In this document: positions 35,404 to 45,149 of the stretch, piece after piece
How positions within the stretch are numbered: position 1 is the stretch's first letter
How the letters are laid out: every line of letters begins with the position of its first letter
Source: Escallonia rubra
Taxonomy: Eukaryota > Streptophyta > Magnoliopsida > Escalloniales > Escalloniaceae
Assembly: GCA_033065855.1 (NCBI GenBank)
Contig: JAVXUO010002407.1
Span: forward strand, 248,001 to 312,000
DNA length: 64,000 nucleotides
Direction: 5' to 3'
Translations under genes and position numbers: made by a program
The notes under the pieces: generated by a model
Seen by the model: only the letters and a program-made list of their open reading frames with translations
What the model was told of the DNA's origin: nothing
The model's database searches: none

Positions 35404-37941
35404 CTAATTGCGCGACGCCCTCGTCGCAACCTCCTCGTGATAGCGATCCACGAGGTCTTCGAACTGTCTGAGCTCTTCCGCCAATTCCCAAGTCGCTTTG
35501 TGCTCCGACAATCCCTTCCACTTGACCAAGTAGTGCTGCTTCGGTGGAACATCTCGTCCTTGTTCAAGCCTATCCCCAAGCACGTACTCGGCCTCGCGCC
35601 TTTGCAAGTCATGCAAAACTTGCGATGCATCTAAGAGTTTAGCCTCCTCGGCTTGACTCTCTCCCTTGACTTGTCGGCATACATGACAAGTCTTGACACA
35701 CATTTGCACCTCCTTCTTCATTTGAGGCCAAAAGTATGCCGTAGTCACCAAGGCATATGTCCGTCGATGCCCCGGATGCACCGTCGACTGAGTGTCGTGA
35801 CTCCCTCGTATGACCATCTTCCTTAGGTCTCTCCACTTCGGCACGTACACTCGTCCATCCTTTGTGTAGAGTAGGTCTCCTTTCACCCGATATCGTTGGG
35901 TCTTCCCACTCTTCACAAGCTGTAGCAACTCCTTGGCTAAGGGATCGCGTTGTAGGCCCTCCTTGATTAGCTTGACGATCTCCCCATTTGCCTTCGAAGT
36001 AGTCGACAACTTTTCCTCCTTTGGTGGCGCCATCCCACATGGTACCACGTTTTGTAGCTTGGCCCCCCGGTCAAGCTTGCCTTGATCGCCCACCTTCCTC
36101 CTAGGTGGTTGCCGCTTCTCAAACTTGTGCAGCACAACACGATCTTCGACCTTGAGACTCGCCAAGTAAGTGCCCTCACTCTTCTTGGCTTCCTCCCTTT
36201 CGACTTCTTGTGCTAGTCGCATACCCGATAGCCGCATAGAAGTCATGGTGCTTGATGTTCCCCCGAACATAGGCACCACACAAGCCGCACCTCGCTCCAT
36301 TATGCATATTGCGTTGTTGTACGGTGATACAAGAGCGTTCACCTGTCGCAAGAAATCAAGGCCTAACACCACCTTGAAGTCATCCATCCGCGCGACAGAG
36401 AAATTCACGAACCCCTTCCACTTGCCAAGGCATATTTCGACCCTTCGAACCATGCCTTGTAGGGGCTTCGCTTCCGCATTAACGGGTTTTAGCCAACCTT
36501 CCCCGTCAACCACGTTGAGGCCCAACCGCTCGGCCTCTCCCATCGTGATGAAGTTGTGAGTCGCCCCCGTATCCACTAACACATGAGCGAGCTTCCCATT
36601 CAACTTCGCTTCCATGTAGAGCAACCCCTCGCTCTTAGAAGCTTGTCCCTTACCCGTCGGGACTTGCGGCACATTCTTCCTTTGGAGCGCGTTAAGGACT
36701 TGGATTGAGCCTATGCGTACCGACTCGCGTTCGGCCTTCTCCTCATCCTTCTCCTTGACTAAGGCAGCCAACTTGCCTTGTCGCCGGCAATCCTTTGCCC
36801 AATGCGGCCCTCCGCAAAAGAAGCATCCGTCCTTGGGCTTGTTCTTGACTCGCTTTTCCTCCAGCTTGCCACGGCCCTCGGACTTGCTCGTGCTAGCATG
36901 CTTGTCCCCTTTGTGCCACGCCTTAGGGCTCTCTCCCCCACCATTGGCGTGGTCGCCTTCCGAAGCTTCATCTTCCCACTTTGGCTTTGAAGATTCCTCA
37001 CCTCTATCATACTCCGTCAACGACTCCGCCATTGCTATGGCTTCATCGACATCCTTCACGCCCCGGCGTTGAAGTTCCTTCTTGGCCCAACTTTGGAGGC
37101 CGTCGACAAAGTTAAATAGAAGATCTTCCTCCGCCATATTCGGAATATGAAGCATAAGTGTAGTAAACTCCTTCACATATTCGCTTATGCTACGCTTATG
37201 CCTCAACTCCTTCATCTTCCTTCTCGCTTCGTAGGCCACATTCTCCGGGTAGAACTGCTTCTTGATCTCCCTTTTGAACACCTCCCACGTATCTATGGTG
37301 TACAACCCTTTTTCTATCTCGCAATGCTTTCTACGCCACCATAGAGTTGCGGTATCCGTAAGATAGAGAGTCGCAGTTCTTACCTTAGTCGCCTCGTCGA
37401 CTATGCTAGCACCTTCAAAATAACGCTCCATGTGCCATAAGTAATTGTCGAGCTCTTTGGCGTCCCTCTTGCCTCCGAACTCCTTCGGCTTAGGCGTGTC
37501 CACCCTTGGACTAGGAGTGGCAATCGCTCCACCCGCGATAGCTCTCTTGCACATCGCCGCGTCTTGCCTCGTCTCCTCCACGCTAGCCTTCACTACATCG
37601 AGTTGTTCTTGCAAACTATTGAACAACTCCGTGAACCTTTCACGTAGCTCGTCTTGGGCGCCCACCGCCCTCTTGAGCGAGTCGAGCTCTTCTAAGACGT
37701 GATCCTCCAACGTCTGTAGATTTTGCTCGACCATTCCCACGTGATCTTTGACATCACCCATAGCAATCTCCAAGCGACCCGTTCGGCCATCCAACGAAGC
37801 AAGTGCATCACTAGACTTGCTTTGGCCTCGACCACCCTTCTTCCCACCGGCGGGTGGTAATGGATCTCGCCCACGCTCGACCACGAACACATTCTCTTCG
37901 GCCACTCCGGATGCTCCAACGCTAGTATCCTTGCCTGCCAT
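35404..37941 (-). CDS. chromovirus Gag-protease-zinc finger-chromodomain fusion polyprotein
   Basis: An uninterrupted frame of 845 residues from the first ATG (37,941); the frame is open 12 codons further, but those begin with TTG. Residues about 50-130 look like a coiled coil. A retrotransposon Gag domain covers about 150-310. A CCHC-type zinc knuckle (CFFCGGPHWAKDC) is at 373-385. An aspartic protease with the active-site DTGA is at 457-460. An integrase-type HHCC zinc-binding module follows (GSHD, HPGH, then C752 and C755). A chromodomain (YLVKWKGL, then ATWE) covers about 784-836. Autonomous relatives carry RT and RNase H between protease and zinc module, and an integrase core before the chromodomain. 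Both are missing in frame. It could make particles and tether them to chromatin, but cannot copy or integrate itself. Confidence 0.92.
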   Translation of the reverse strand: MAGKDTSVGASGVAEENVFVVERGRDPLPPAGGKKGGRGQSKSSDALASLDGRTGRLEIAMGDVKDHVGMVEQNLQTLEDHVLEELDSLKRAVGAQDELRERFTELFNSLQEQLDVVKASVEETRQDAAMCKRAIAGGAIATPSPRVDTPKPKEFGGKRDAKELDNYLWHMERYFEGASIVDEATKVRTATLYLTDTATLWWRRKHCEIEKGLYTIDTWEVFKREIKKQFYPENVAYEARRKMKELRHKRSISEYVKEFTTLMLHIPNMAEEDLLFNFVDGLQSWAKKELQRRGVKDVDEAIAMAESLTEYDRGEESSKPKWEDEASEGDHANGGGESPKAWHKGDKHASTSKSEGRGKLEEKRVKNKPKDGCFFCGGPHWAKDCRRQGKLAALVKEKDEEKAERESVRIGSIQVLNALQRKNVPQVPTGKGQASKSEGLLYMEAKLNGKLAHVLVDTGATHNFITMGEAERLGLNVVDGEGWLKPVNAEAKPLQGMVRRVEICLGKWKGFVNFSVARMDDFKVVLGLDFLRQVNALVSPYNNAICIMERGAACVVPMFGGTSSTMTSMRLSGMRLAQEVEREEAKKSEGTYLASLKVEDRVVLHKFEKRQPPRRKVGDQGKLDRGAKLQNVVPCGMAPPKEEKLSTTSKANGEIVKLIKEGLQRDPLAKELLQLVKSGKTQRYRVKGDLLYTKDGRVYVPKWRDLRKMVIRGSHDTQSTVHPGHRRTYALVTTAYFWPQMKKEVQMCVKTCHVCRQVKGESQAEEAKLLDASQVLHDLQRREAEYVLGDRLEQGRDVPPKQHYLVKWKGLSEHKATWELAEELRQFEDLVDRYHEEVATRASRN

Positions 37942-37978
37942 TGTTGTTCCTTGCTTGGTACGACCCGTCGTAACCAAG

Positions 37979-37990
37979 CTCTGATACCAC
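37979..37990 (-). other. chromovirus primer-binding site
   Basis: TGGTATCAGAGC on the minus strand, two bases inside the 5' LTR. It is complementary to the 3' end of initiator methionine tRNA, as in many plant LTR elements. Confidence 0.85.
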
Positions 37991-37991
37991 C

Positions 37992-38489
37992 TGTCACGGA
38001 CCGAACTTCCCTAAGTCGAAACCGTGCGGCACTTAGCTAGATCAAGCCCCCGCTTGCTCGGCTAAGTCAGCCTAACCGTAGAGCTGGGCGAAGTTGGAAA
38101 CAAATGTGCAGCGGAACACAAGAGATTGGGGAAAGGATTCCCAACACACTACTTGGAGAAAGCTTGAATACAAAGATGTATTGGATGTGTCTTGGATACT
38201 TTGGCCAAGTGAGGCCTCACCTATTTATACTAGTCCACCTCCTCAACGAACGGTGGAGATACATTTGATCCTACGGATCCTATTATGCTTCTAGAATTCT
38301 AGAGTACTTTCCTACTTTAAAATATTCACACATGTTACATATGTTAAACATGTTACACATGTTCAACCTTCCGGAAGCCTTGCCTTGTAATCGCCAAGTA
38401 AGCGTCCACGAAGCGTCCCATAAGCGCCTAATGAGCGCCCGCATGGCGTAACCTTTAAAAATCAGCCTCCATATAAAAAGTGCGGGACA
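37992..38489 (-). repeat. 5' LTR of the chromovirus
   Basis: 498 bp, the same length as the partner, with two substitutions. On the minus strand it has the TATAAATAG promoter box near its middle. Confidence 0.95.
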
Positions 38490-39344
38490 ATATGCTGGCT
38501 TAAAGCATGAACAACAAATAAAATATCATATCTTGTAAGAGTGATATATGAGCTGACCAATAAGCCTTTGGTAACAAGAAGGATTAGAGATAAGTTCACC
38601 ATCAGAGTTTGACAAAGGAAGATGTGTTTCCATAGGCGTCTCAGTAATTCGACTCCCAAGAAATCCCAATTCACTGATAATATACGAGACGCACTTTCGT
38701 TGACATAAGAAAATGCCTTCTTTAGACCGAGCCACCTCAACACCAAGAAAATATCAAAGAGACCCAAGATCTTTGATATGGAAAAAAGTGTGAAGATAAG
38801 ACTTGAGTTGATCAATGACACTTGAATCTGGTCTGGTGATAACAATGTCGTCAATGTCAACGGAGACATAAAAAAATGAGTTTCCAGTTCGTTTATAAAA
38901 GAGAGAGTAATCCGCATAAGATTGGATGAAGCCAACTTTGAGAAGAGCATCGGACAATTTCGTGAACCAATTGTGAGAGGCTTGTTTTAATCCATAAATC
39001 AATTTGTTCAAGTGGCAAACTCGATTCTTCCAATTACGTAAAAAGCCAGGTGGTGTAGACATATAAACTTCTTCAAGGTTGTCATGCAAAAAAGCATTAT
39101 GGACATCAGGTTGATATATAGGCCAATTAGAGATTGAGGCAGCGGCAAGCATGCAAGGAACAGTGATTAACTTGGCAATTAGGGGCATTTGTTTTATGGT
39201 AATCGAAGCCTTCAAGCTGAGTGAACCCTTTAGCCATGAGACATGCTTTATGGTGCTCGATTGAGCCATCCGAATTATATTTGAGTTTAAAACCCATTTA
39301 CATCCTATGGTTGTTTTGGTGGTGGTAGAGGGGTCAATGTCCAT
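38490..39344 (-). pseudogene. copia 2 reverse transcriptase remnant
   Basis: The frame at 39,344-38,754 has the copia RT landmarks GCKWVLN, DVHNAFLHDNLEEVYM, LIYGLKQA and an altered catalytic block, VDIDDIVIT, in place of the usual YVDD. Overlapping frames at 38,735-38,526 and 38,950-38,462 show later frameshifts. It joins the RNase H piece left of the chromovirus. Confidence 0.85.
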
Positions 39345-41160
39345 GTTTCATTTTGCTTTAAGGCAAGGATTTTAGCAGCCTGGCATCACGCCAGTGGGGA
39401 GATTTCATGGCTTGTGTAAAGGACTTGGGTTCTTCGTGTGAGACGGTTGCTAGTGTAAAAGCATTATGAGAAGGGAAAAACCTGGTATAAGATAGGAAAA
39501 TGTGCAAAGAAAAATTAGTATCTTTACCAAGGATTGGATGTGGAGTGGGTGTTGCATGGCTGGCATTGCTACACGCCTAGTCCTTGAGATATGAAAGGGG
39601 ACGACGTTGGCGGGTTGAACGCCAAACTGAGGGAGTCAGGTCATTTGAAATTGCAATTATTGGTTCCTGATTTTCAGATGTAAGCTCAGAGGATGAACAA
39701 GGAGAAGGACTAGTGTGGTGATGTTACTGTAAGGATTGGGGCACGTCAATGGAAGAAGGGACTTGATCCAGAATTGGTATAGGAAAAACAAAAGAAGTCA
39801 GAGATGAACTGGGAAGATCTTTAAATGGAAAAAATTTCTCATGAAAGACAACATCCCCCCAAAGTGTAAATTCGCTTTGTCTGAATGTCATATACTTTGT
39901 AACATTTCTGAACAAAGGGATACCCAACAAAAATGCCTAGATGTGCTCGAGCATCAAAGTTAGTCTTATGAGGAGACCAATTACAAGCAAAGCATAAAGA
40001 ACCAAAAGCACGAAGATCAGAGTACTCAATTTTTTTGTGCAAGAGTGTTTAGTAATGAGTTTTACCTTGCAGAAGCGGAGTGGGAAGCTTATTAATGAGA
40101 TAGACAGCGGTTAAAACGCATTCGCCCCTGAACTTCTATGGCAAATGTGCTTGAAACCGTAAGGCTTGAGTTACCTCAAGAAGGTGCGGATGTTTGCGTT
40201 CAACAACGCCATTTGGTGGGGGGGGGGGGAGGGGTATCAATGCAGCTATGTTGATGGATTACACCCCGAGTTCGATTGTGGTCGATACCACGCTTGAACT
40301 GCTAATTTGGCTTGAAAAAAAAAATCTCGAACATCTTTGTGAAAGAACGCTAGACCATTGTTAGAGCGAGTTTGTCGCATTTGACAACCATAATATGTCT
40401 TAACCATGGCAAAAAAAATTGAAAAGATTATGCTTGACTTCAGATTTGGATTTCATAAGTATAACCATGTGCAACGGGAAAAAGCATCAACAATAGTATG
40501 AAAGTAACATTACCTATTTAAAGATGGAATATGGTAACTGCCCCAAATATCATAGTGGATCAGCTGGAAAGTGGAAGATGTAGAAATTGTACTAGTAGAA
40601 AATGGAAGTCTAGTTTGTTTGGCCTTTGAACAAACATCACAAAGACAACTATTGAGAAATGATTTAGAAGGGTCGACTTTGGCTAAGGCCTTTTTTCGAG
40701 ATAATTAAGGGTGGCCTAAGCGCTTATGCCAGAGGTTGGAAGAAAGGAAAATAATAGCACCCCAAAAACTAGTTGGCGGTTAAAGCCATCATGCAAGTAA
40801 GCCACTCCAATCGTCTCCTTCGAGTGAAGGTCCTAAAAAAGGTAATGTGTGGAAAAGAAGGAAACAGTACAAGTTAATGACTGGGTGAGTTTGCTGACTG
40901 ATAAAAAGTTATATTTGAATGAAAGAAGATAGAATACATCCGAGAAAACCAATTGAGTAGAAATCATGACTGATCTAATGTGAGTAACTGTAACTTGTTT
41001 TCCGTCTGGAAATTGAACAGAAAGTAGAGGCACACAAGTATTATAAGATGTAAAGACATCAAGAGAAGCACATATATGGTTACTAGCCCCAGTATCTATA
41101 ATCCAAATTGGTGAGAAGAGTGCGCTAGAAACAATACTAGCCAGATTTGCAACAGACGCA
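39345..41160 (-). pseudogene. copia 2 protease and integrase remnant
   Basis: A protease signature IDTGAS lies near 41,090, followed by the 41,033-40,833 frame (VPLLSVQFPDGK-like). The integrase C-terminal block at 40,042-39,839 has RAFGSLCFA and RAHLGIFVGYP, with a frameshift into the next block (DVVFHEKFFPF near 39,850). A 10-base G run near 40,217 adds a further disruption. Confidence 0.75.
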
Positions 41161-42190
41161 GGGTTATTGTCATGAGCCTTGGGTGAGGGGTGAAAACGGC
41201 AGGACTATGTGAGGGGTTACTCTCGCTAAGTGGAGAATAAAGGGTGCCATCTCCATGAGGTGGAGGGAAGAATCCTTGGACTGTATTTGCGCGCAGTTTA
41301 TTCGGAGGCAAGCCGTGGATTTTGCAGCAAGTTGTTACCCACTGACCATCATGGTTACAATGAGGCCAGCGACAATTGTCAGCATGAGTTTGATCACTAG
41401 GAGGTTTCAAAATGGTAGCAAGTGCCATAACATCAGGCAAAGAAGTGGTTGAAATGGCATGAAGTTCTTGGTGTTTCTATTCTTGGAGAATAAGAGAGCG
41501 AGTTTTATTAACAGAAAGTAGAGGCTCCATTAAAAAAATTTGACTCCGGATTTCCGAGTAGGAATTTCAAAGCTTGATCTTGTTGAAGAGGAGTAGAGAT
41601 CTCTTTGAAGTGCCACAAGTACATGAAGGAACATTAGATAAGAATGAAGTTCATCCCAAAGTACCTAGAGATGAGAAAAATATGCGTAGATTTGCAAATC
41701 ATCTTGTTTAAAAACAAAGATGGCGTGCTTGATTTGATAATTGCGTGGTGCATTAGGCTAATGAAAGCACTCATGAAGATCGAATCAAATAGCATGAGCA
41801 GATTCAGCCTAGATAATGCTGTGTGCAAGGTCAAAAATAAAATGAATGGAGGAATCCATGAGAGACATGTCATTGCAGTGCTCCATAAGGGAAGACTCGG
41901 GTCTGATGAGACGGCTCTAGAATTGTGCCGTCAACAAACCCAAGTTTATTCTTGGCATGAAGAGTCATTCCCATAGCACAAAACAAAGTAGCAAAATTTT
42001 CACCATTTAAACGAACTGAAACAAAAATGGCTGTTGGTGTATCTGAATGATGAAGAAAATAGGGAGATGCAATGGATTTAGTGGGCTAGAGTAAAGATGT
42101 ATAGCTGCTCGGTGAAGAAGGCATTGAAGGAAATGTTTGAAAGAAGAAATGAGAAAGAGCAGGCAACGGAGTGGATCACAGAGTCTAATC
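41161..42190 (-). pseudogene. copia 2 Gag remnant
   Basis: The frame at 41,440-41,096 carries CRWPHCNHDGQWVTTCCK, the typical zinc-knuckle-like end of this copia Gag type. Upstream frames at 41,873-41,634 and scattered text reach the primer site at about 42,190-42,201. Confidence 0.65.
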
Positions 42191-42201
42191 TGCTGATACC
42201 A

Positions 42202-42584
42202 TGTAAAAGCTGATTGTTTGTATTGAAGTGTATACTTCAGTACAGTACAATTGAATCATTTTACGTACTCCTGGGATTACAAGCATATTCCCAGGAGTAT
42301 GATTGTCTTGATTAATAGAGTCAGTGCATGATTTTCTAGAATTTGTCCATGATTTTCTCGAGTGATAAAAGGAGATTGTTGATTCAGCTATTCATGTAAA
42401 AACTAATAGTTTGTATTGATGTATATACTTTTGTACAATTGACTCGATTTATATAGTATTGTGATTACAAGCATATTCTAGATTTCTAGCCATAGTTTTG
42501 GGCATCGATTGATCTTTGGCGTGATTGCCTCGATCGATAGAATCAGTGCGTGACTTTCCGAAAATTTTTATTGAGCTAATCACA
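42202..42584 (-). repeat. tandem 5' LTR copies of copia element 2
   Basis: Two diverged LTR copies lie head to tail: 42,202-42,394 and 42,395-42,584. Each begins TGTAAAA, and the second ends GCTAATCACA like the left LTR. The copy next to the primer site belongs to the element. The second may come from unequal recombination. Confidence 0.8.
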
Positions 42585-42872
42585 TGGTCCTTCAATTTAT
42601 GGTTGGTTATACCCTATAGGATACCGTGCTTCCCAGGACAACATGAAAAACGTTAAGCAAATGTAAGTGCCAAATTGGTAAGGCCGGTATAATTCCAAGA
42701 CATGAACGATGCATGAGGCACCTATCCCCCTCTCGTACGGAGAATTTGCAATACTCAAACTCATGCACTTTACATGATCAATTTCAAAGATTTGACAAAT
42801 TTTAATGGTAATTTAACGTGGTTAATTGTTGCTAAAAGACGTTTTGAAAATTAGGTAGACCATACCTTTGGC

Positions 42873-42880
42873 CTATTTAT
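42873..42880 (+). promoter_or_regulatory. TATA-like box of the P450 gene
   Basis: CTATTTAT 55 bases upstream of the ATG, in the 350-bp gap between the copia element and the gene. A CTACCTAA-like word (complement of TTAGGTAG, 42,851) resembles the MYB-bound AC elements of phenylpropanoid promoters but is not an exact match. Confidence 0.4.
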
Positions 42881-42934
42881 CAGTGTTGAATACAAACTTC
42901 ATTCAACCATCTCCTGTGTCCAAGTATTCAATTA

Positions 42935-44446
42935 ATGGCTTTCCCTCTATTGGCCCTCTCAGCCATCTTCATCTTCATCTTCTTTGCTTACAAACTCTAT
43001 CGGAGGCCACGATTTGATCTCCCTCCAGGCCCTCGCCCTTGGCCAATTATCGGAAATATACTTGAGGTAAAACCACTGCTATTCCGTTGCCTGGCTGACT
43101 GGGCAGAGGTCTACGGTCCAATAACATCGATGTGGATTGGTTCTTCATTGGTCATAAGCGTGTCTAGTGCCGAATCAGCCAAAGAAGTACTCAAAGAAAA
43201 CGATCGATATTTAGCTGATAGGCAAAGAAATAGAGCAGCTATTGAACTTTCCAAAGATGGAAATGACCTTACCTTTGCTGATTATGGACCCCACTACGTC
43301 AAGCTTAGGAAAGTTTGTAACCTTCACTTGTTCTCCCCTAAGAGCATTGAAGCCCTTAGGGCCATTAGAGAGGATGAAGTCACTTGCATGGTTGAATCCA
43401 TTTTCAAAGACTGTGGGAAGTGTAATACTTTATTAGTGAGGAAGTATTTGCAACAAGTGGCATTCAACAACATAACAAGAATGGTAATTGGGAAAAAGTT
43501 TGTGGATTCAGAGGGAAAGATAGACGAGCAAGGATTGGAAATTAAGGCGATCATAACAAACCAGGTGAAGCTCAGTGCATCAATTGGCATTACGGAACAT
43601 ATCCCGTGGCTTCGATGGATGTTTTGGCTAAAAAAAGAAGGCTTTCGCAAGCACGAGGCACAGAAGGACCAATTATTTCGAGCGATCATGGATGGTCACA
43701 TGCTAGACCAAAAGAAGGGTGGTGGAGTGAAGTTACATACGTTGGATATGTCGCTAATGATCGAAAACAAATATGTTCTTCGTGAGGATACTATCGTTGG
43801 GCTCATTTGGGACATGATTACTGCTGGAACAGACACAACTGCAATAGTCGTAGAATGGGCATTGGCCGAGCTTGTTAAGAATCCAAGAGTCCTAAAGAAG
43901 GCCCAAGAGGAGCTAGACCGTGTCATCGGAACGGATCGGGTCATGATCGAGTCCGACATACCCAACCTCCCTTACCTAAAATGCGTGGTCAAGGAGGCTC
44001 TAAGGTTGCATCCTCCTACTCCATTGATGCTTCCACATAAGGCCAATGCCAATGTTAAGATAGGTGGCTATGATGTTCCCAAGGGGTCTACTGTTATAGT
44101 AAATGTTTGGGCCATTAGTCGTGACCCGAATGTTTGGGAAAACCCGCTCCACTTTCGGCCCGAAAGATTTCTTGAAGAGGAGGTTGACATTAAAGGCAAT
44201 GATTTTAGGTTACTTCCCTTTGGTTCAGGAAGGAGAGTATGCCCAGGGGCATTACTCGGCCTAACTTTAGTCACCTCAATGCTAGGGCACCTCTTGCACC
44301 ACTTTAACTGGTCCTTGCCTGAAGGGATCCTGGAGGATGAAATTGACATGGCAGAAAGCCCAGGCCTGGTGGCCTACATGAACACCCCATTGCAAGTTGT
44401 CCCTATGGTAAGGTTGCCTCCACACTGTGCAGGATTGCAACAGTGA
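42935..44446 (+). CDS. CYP98A-like: cytochrome P450, CYP98A type (p-coumaroyl ester 3'-hydroxylase-like), intronless
   Basis: 503 residues, close to the usual ~508. CYP98A enzymes are ER-anchored monooxygenases that hydroxylate the 3' position of p-coumaroyl shikimate/quinate, or of related esters and amides, in lignin and phenolic pathways. Seen here: an N-terminal membrane helix (about 3-20), the proline-rich hinge PPGPRPWP (30-37), the family phrases [14 protein letters not shown] and [10 protein letters not shown], the I-helix AGTDTT (297-302), EALR (354-357), PERF (409-412) and the heme loop [10 protein letters not shown] with Cys436. There is no stop or frameshift. Canonical CYP98A genes contain introns; this has none, suggesting retroposition. 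Several normally conserved positions differ, so the substrate may have changed. It could also be a recent silent copy. Confidence 0.92.
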   Translation: MAFPLLALSAIFIFIFFAYKLYRRPRFDLPPGPRPWPIIGNILEVKPLLFRCLADWAEVYGPITSMWIGSSLVISVSSAESAKEVLKENDRYLADRQRNRAAIELSKDGNDLTFADYGPHYVKLRKVCNLHLFSPKSIEALRAIREDEVTCMVESIFKDCGKCNTLLVRKYLQQVAFNNITRMVIGKKFVDSEGKIDEQGLEIKAIITNQVKLSASIGITEHIPWLRWMFWLKKEGFRKHEAQKDQLFRAIMDGHMLDQKKGGGVKLHTLDMSLMIENKYVLREDTIVGLIWDMITAGTDTTAIVVEWALAELVKNPRVLKKAQEELDRVIGTDRVMIESDIPNLPYLKCVVKEALRLHPPTPLMLPHKANANVKIGGYDVPKGSTVIVNVWAISRDPNVWENPLHFRPERFLEEEVDIKGNDFRLLPFGSGRRVCPGALLGLTLVTSMLGHLLHHFNWSLPEGILEDEIDMAESPGLVAYMNTPLQVVPMVRLPPHCAGLQQ

Positions 44447-44563
44447 CAAAATATGGGTCCGATCCAGCTCCATCTGAAGGAAAATGGATCTCTTCCGTTG
44501 GGTCAATAAGGTGAAGCTTCTCAGGCCCACGGAAAAAAACCTACCCCAGCCGTTTGAAATTAT

Positions 44564-44569
44564 AATAAA
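44564..44569 (+). terminator. poly(A) signal downstream of the P450 gene
   Basis: AATAAA 118 bases after the stop codon on the coding strand, a plausible position for a plant near-upstream element. Confidence 0.45.
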
Positions 44570-45149
44570 GCTCTCTTGATATAAGGGAACATCATTCAAA
44601 AGCTTAGCTGCCTCCTTTTGGAATATACTAAAGCTTTTACTTTTGAGCGTGTCATTATAAACAGTAACAGCATTCATCCGGTGTTGACTGCAGGTTCTTT
44701 TAACAACTTTTCATGATTCAATCAACCAAATAGATATTGTTTCATATTAACTAGTTGCCTACGAAAATGGTATGTGGTGCTTATGTTAGAGCACTTCAGT
44801 GCCCCTGACATGCCAAATTGAATTATGCAAAGAGGTAAGCTGTGTATTGAAGACTGAAAAAGAATAATGTCATGGTCAAAGCTCAAAATCATACTCGAAC
44901 AACAACTGCAAATGTGCAAGCTTTCCTCTATCATGGGTTGTTAAAGGTGCTACTAAGCGGCACCTTGAGACAACAGTGTTGCTGGCAAAGTTGGATGCCA
45001 TGCCGCTAAAAATCATACCTTTTGTTGACTGACATTATGCAACCACTTACAGCTTACAATCAAGACATTGAAACTAAAACAGCTCTAAGGATCTTAATGC
45101 GGCCACAAATGTAAAGTTTATTCACAAATGCCAAAAAATAACTATGAGG
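44570..45149. other. 3' flank of the P450 gene, no further feature
   Basis: No coding frame or repeat that I could support. Short minus-strand frames lack resemblance to known families. Confidence 0.5.

Larger units (their letters stand above)
34895..38489 (-). mobile_element. young Ty3/gypsy chromovirus, non-autonomous (lacks RT)
   Basis: Two 498-bp LTRs (34,895-35,392 and 37,992-38,489) differ at only two positions that I can find. A TATAAATAG box is present in each LTR on the minus strand. The primer site TGGTATCAGAGC lies just inside the 5' LTR and the purine tract TGGGGGAGAA just inside the 3' LTR. A 4-bp ATAT flanks both ends as the likely target duplication. One long frame encodes Gag, protease, integrase zinc finger and chromodomain. 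RT, RNase H and the integrase core are missing, so it would need partners supplied in trans. Confidence 0.95.
34078..42584 (-). mobile_element. Ty1/copia LTR retrotransposon 2, decayed, with nested chromovirus
   Basis: The 3' LTR is at 34,078-34,290 and two tandem 5' LTR copies are at 42,202-42,584. On the minus strand the order is Gag, protease (IDTGAS near 41,090), integrase, RT (DVHNAFLHDNLEEVYMSTPPGF-type block near 39,080) and RNase H near 34,900-34,300. The primer site TGGTATCAGCAG follows the 5' LTR. Stops and frameshifts are frequent. A gypsy chromovirus interrupts the RNase H region. No target duplication is visible. Confidence 0.85.

Noticed and set aside
36713..37072. 119-codon and similar plus-strand frames at 36.1-38.0 kb
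   Set aside because: They are shadows on the antisense strand of the chromovirus polyprotein.
34997..38294. Two identical 66-codon frames (34,997-35,197 and 38,094-38,294)
   Set aside because: They are the same position in the two chromovirus LTRs, on the strand opposite to transcription.
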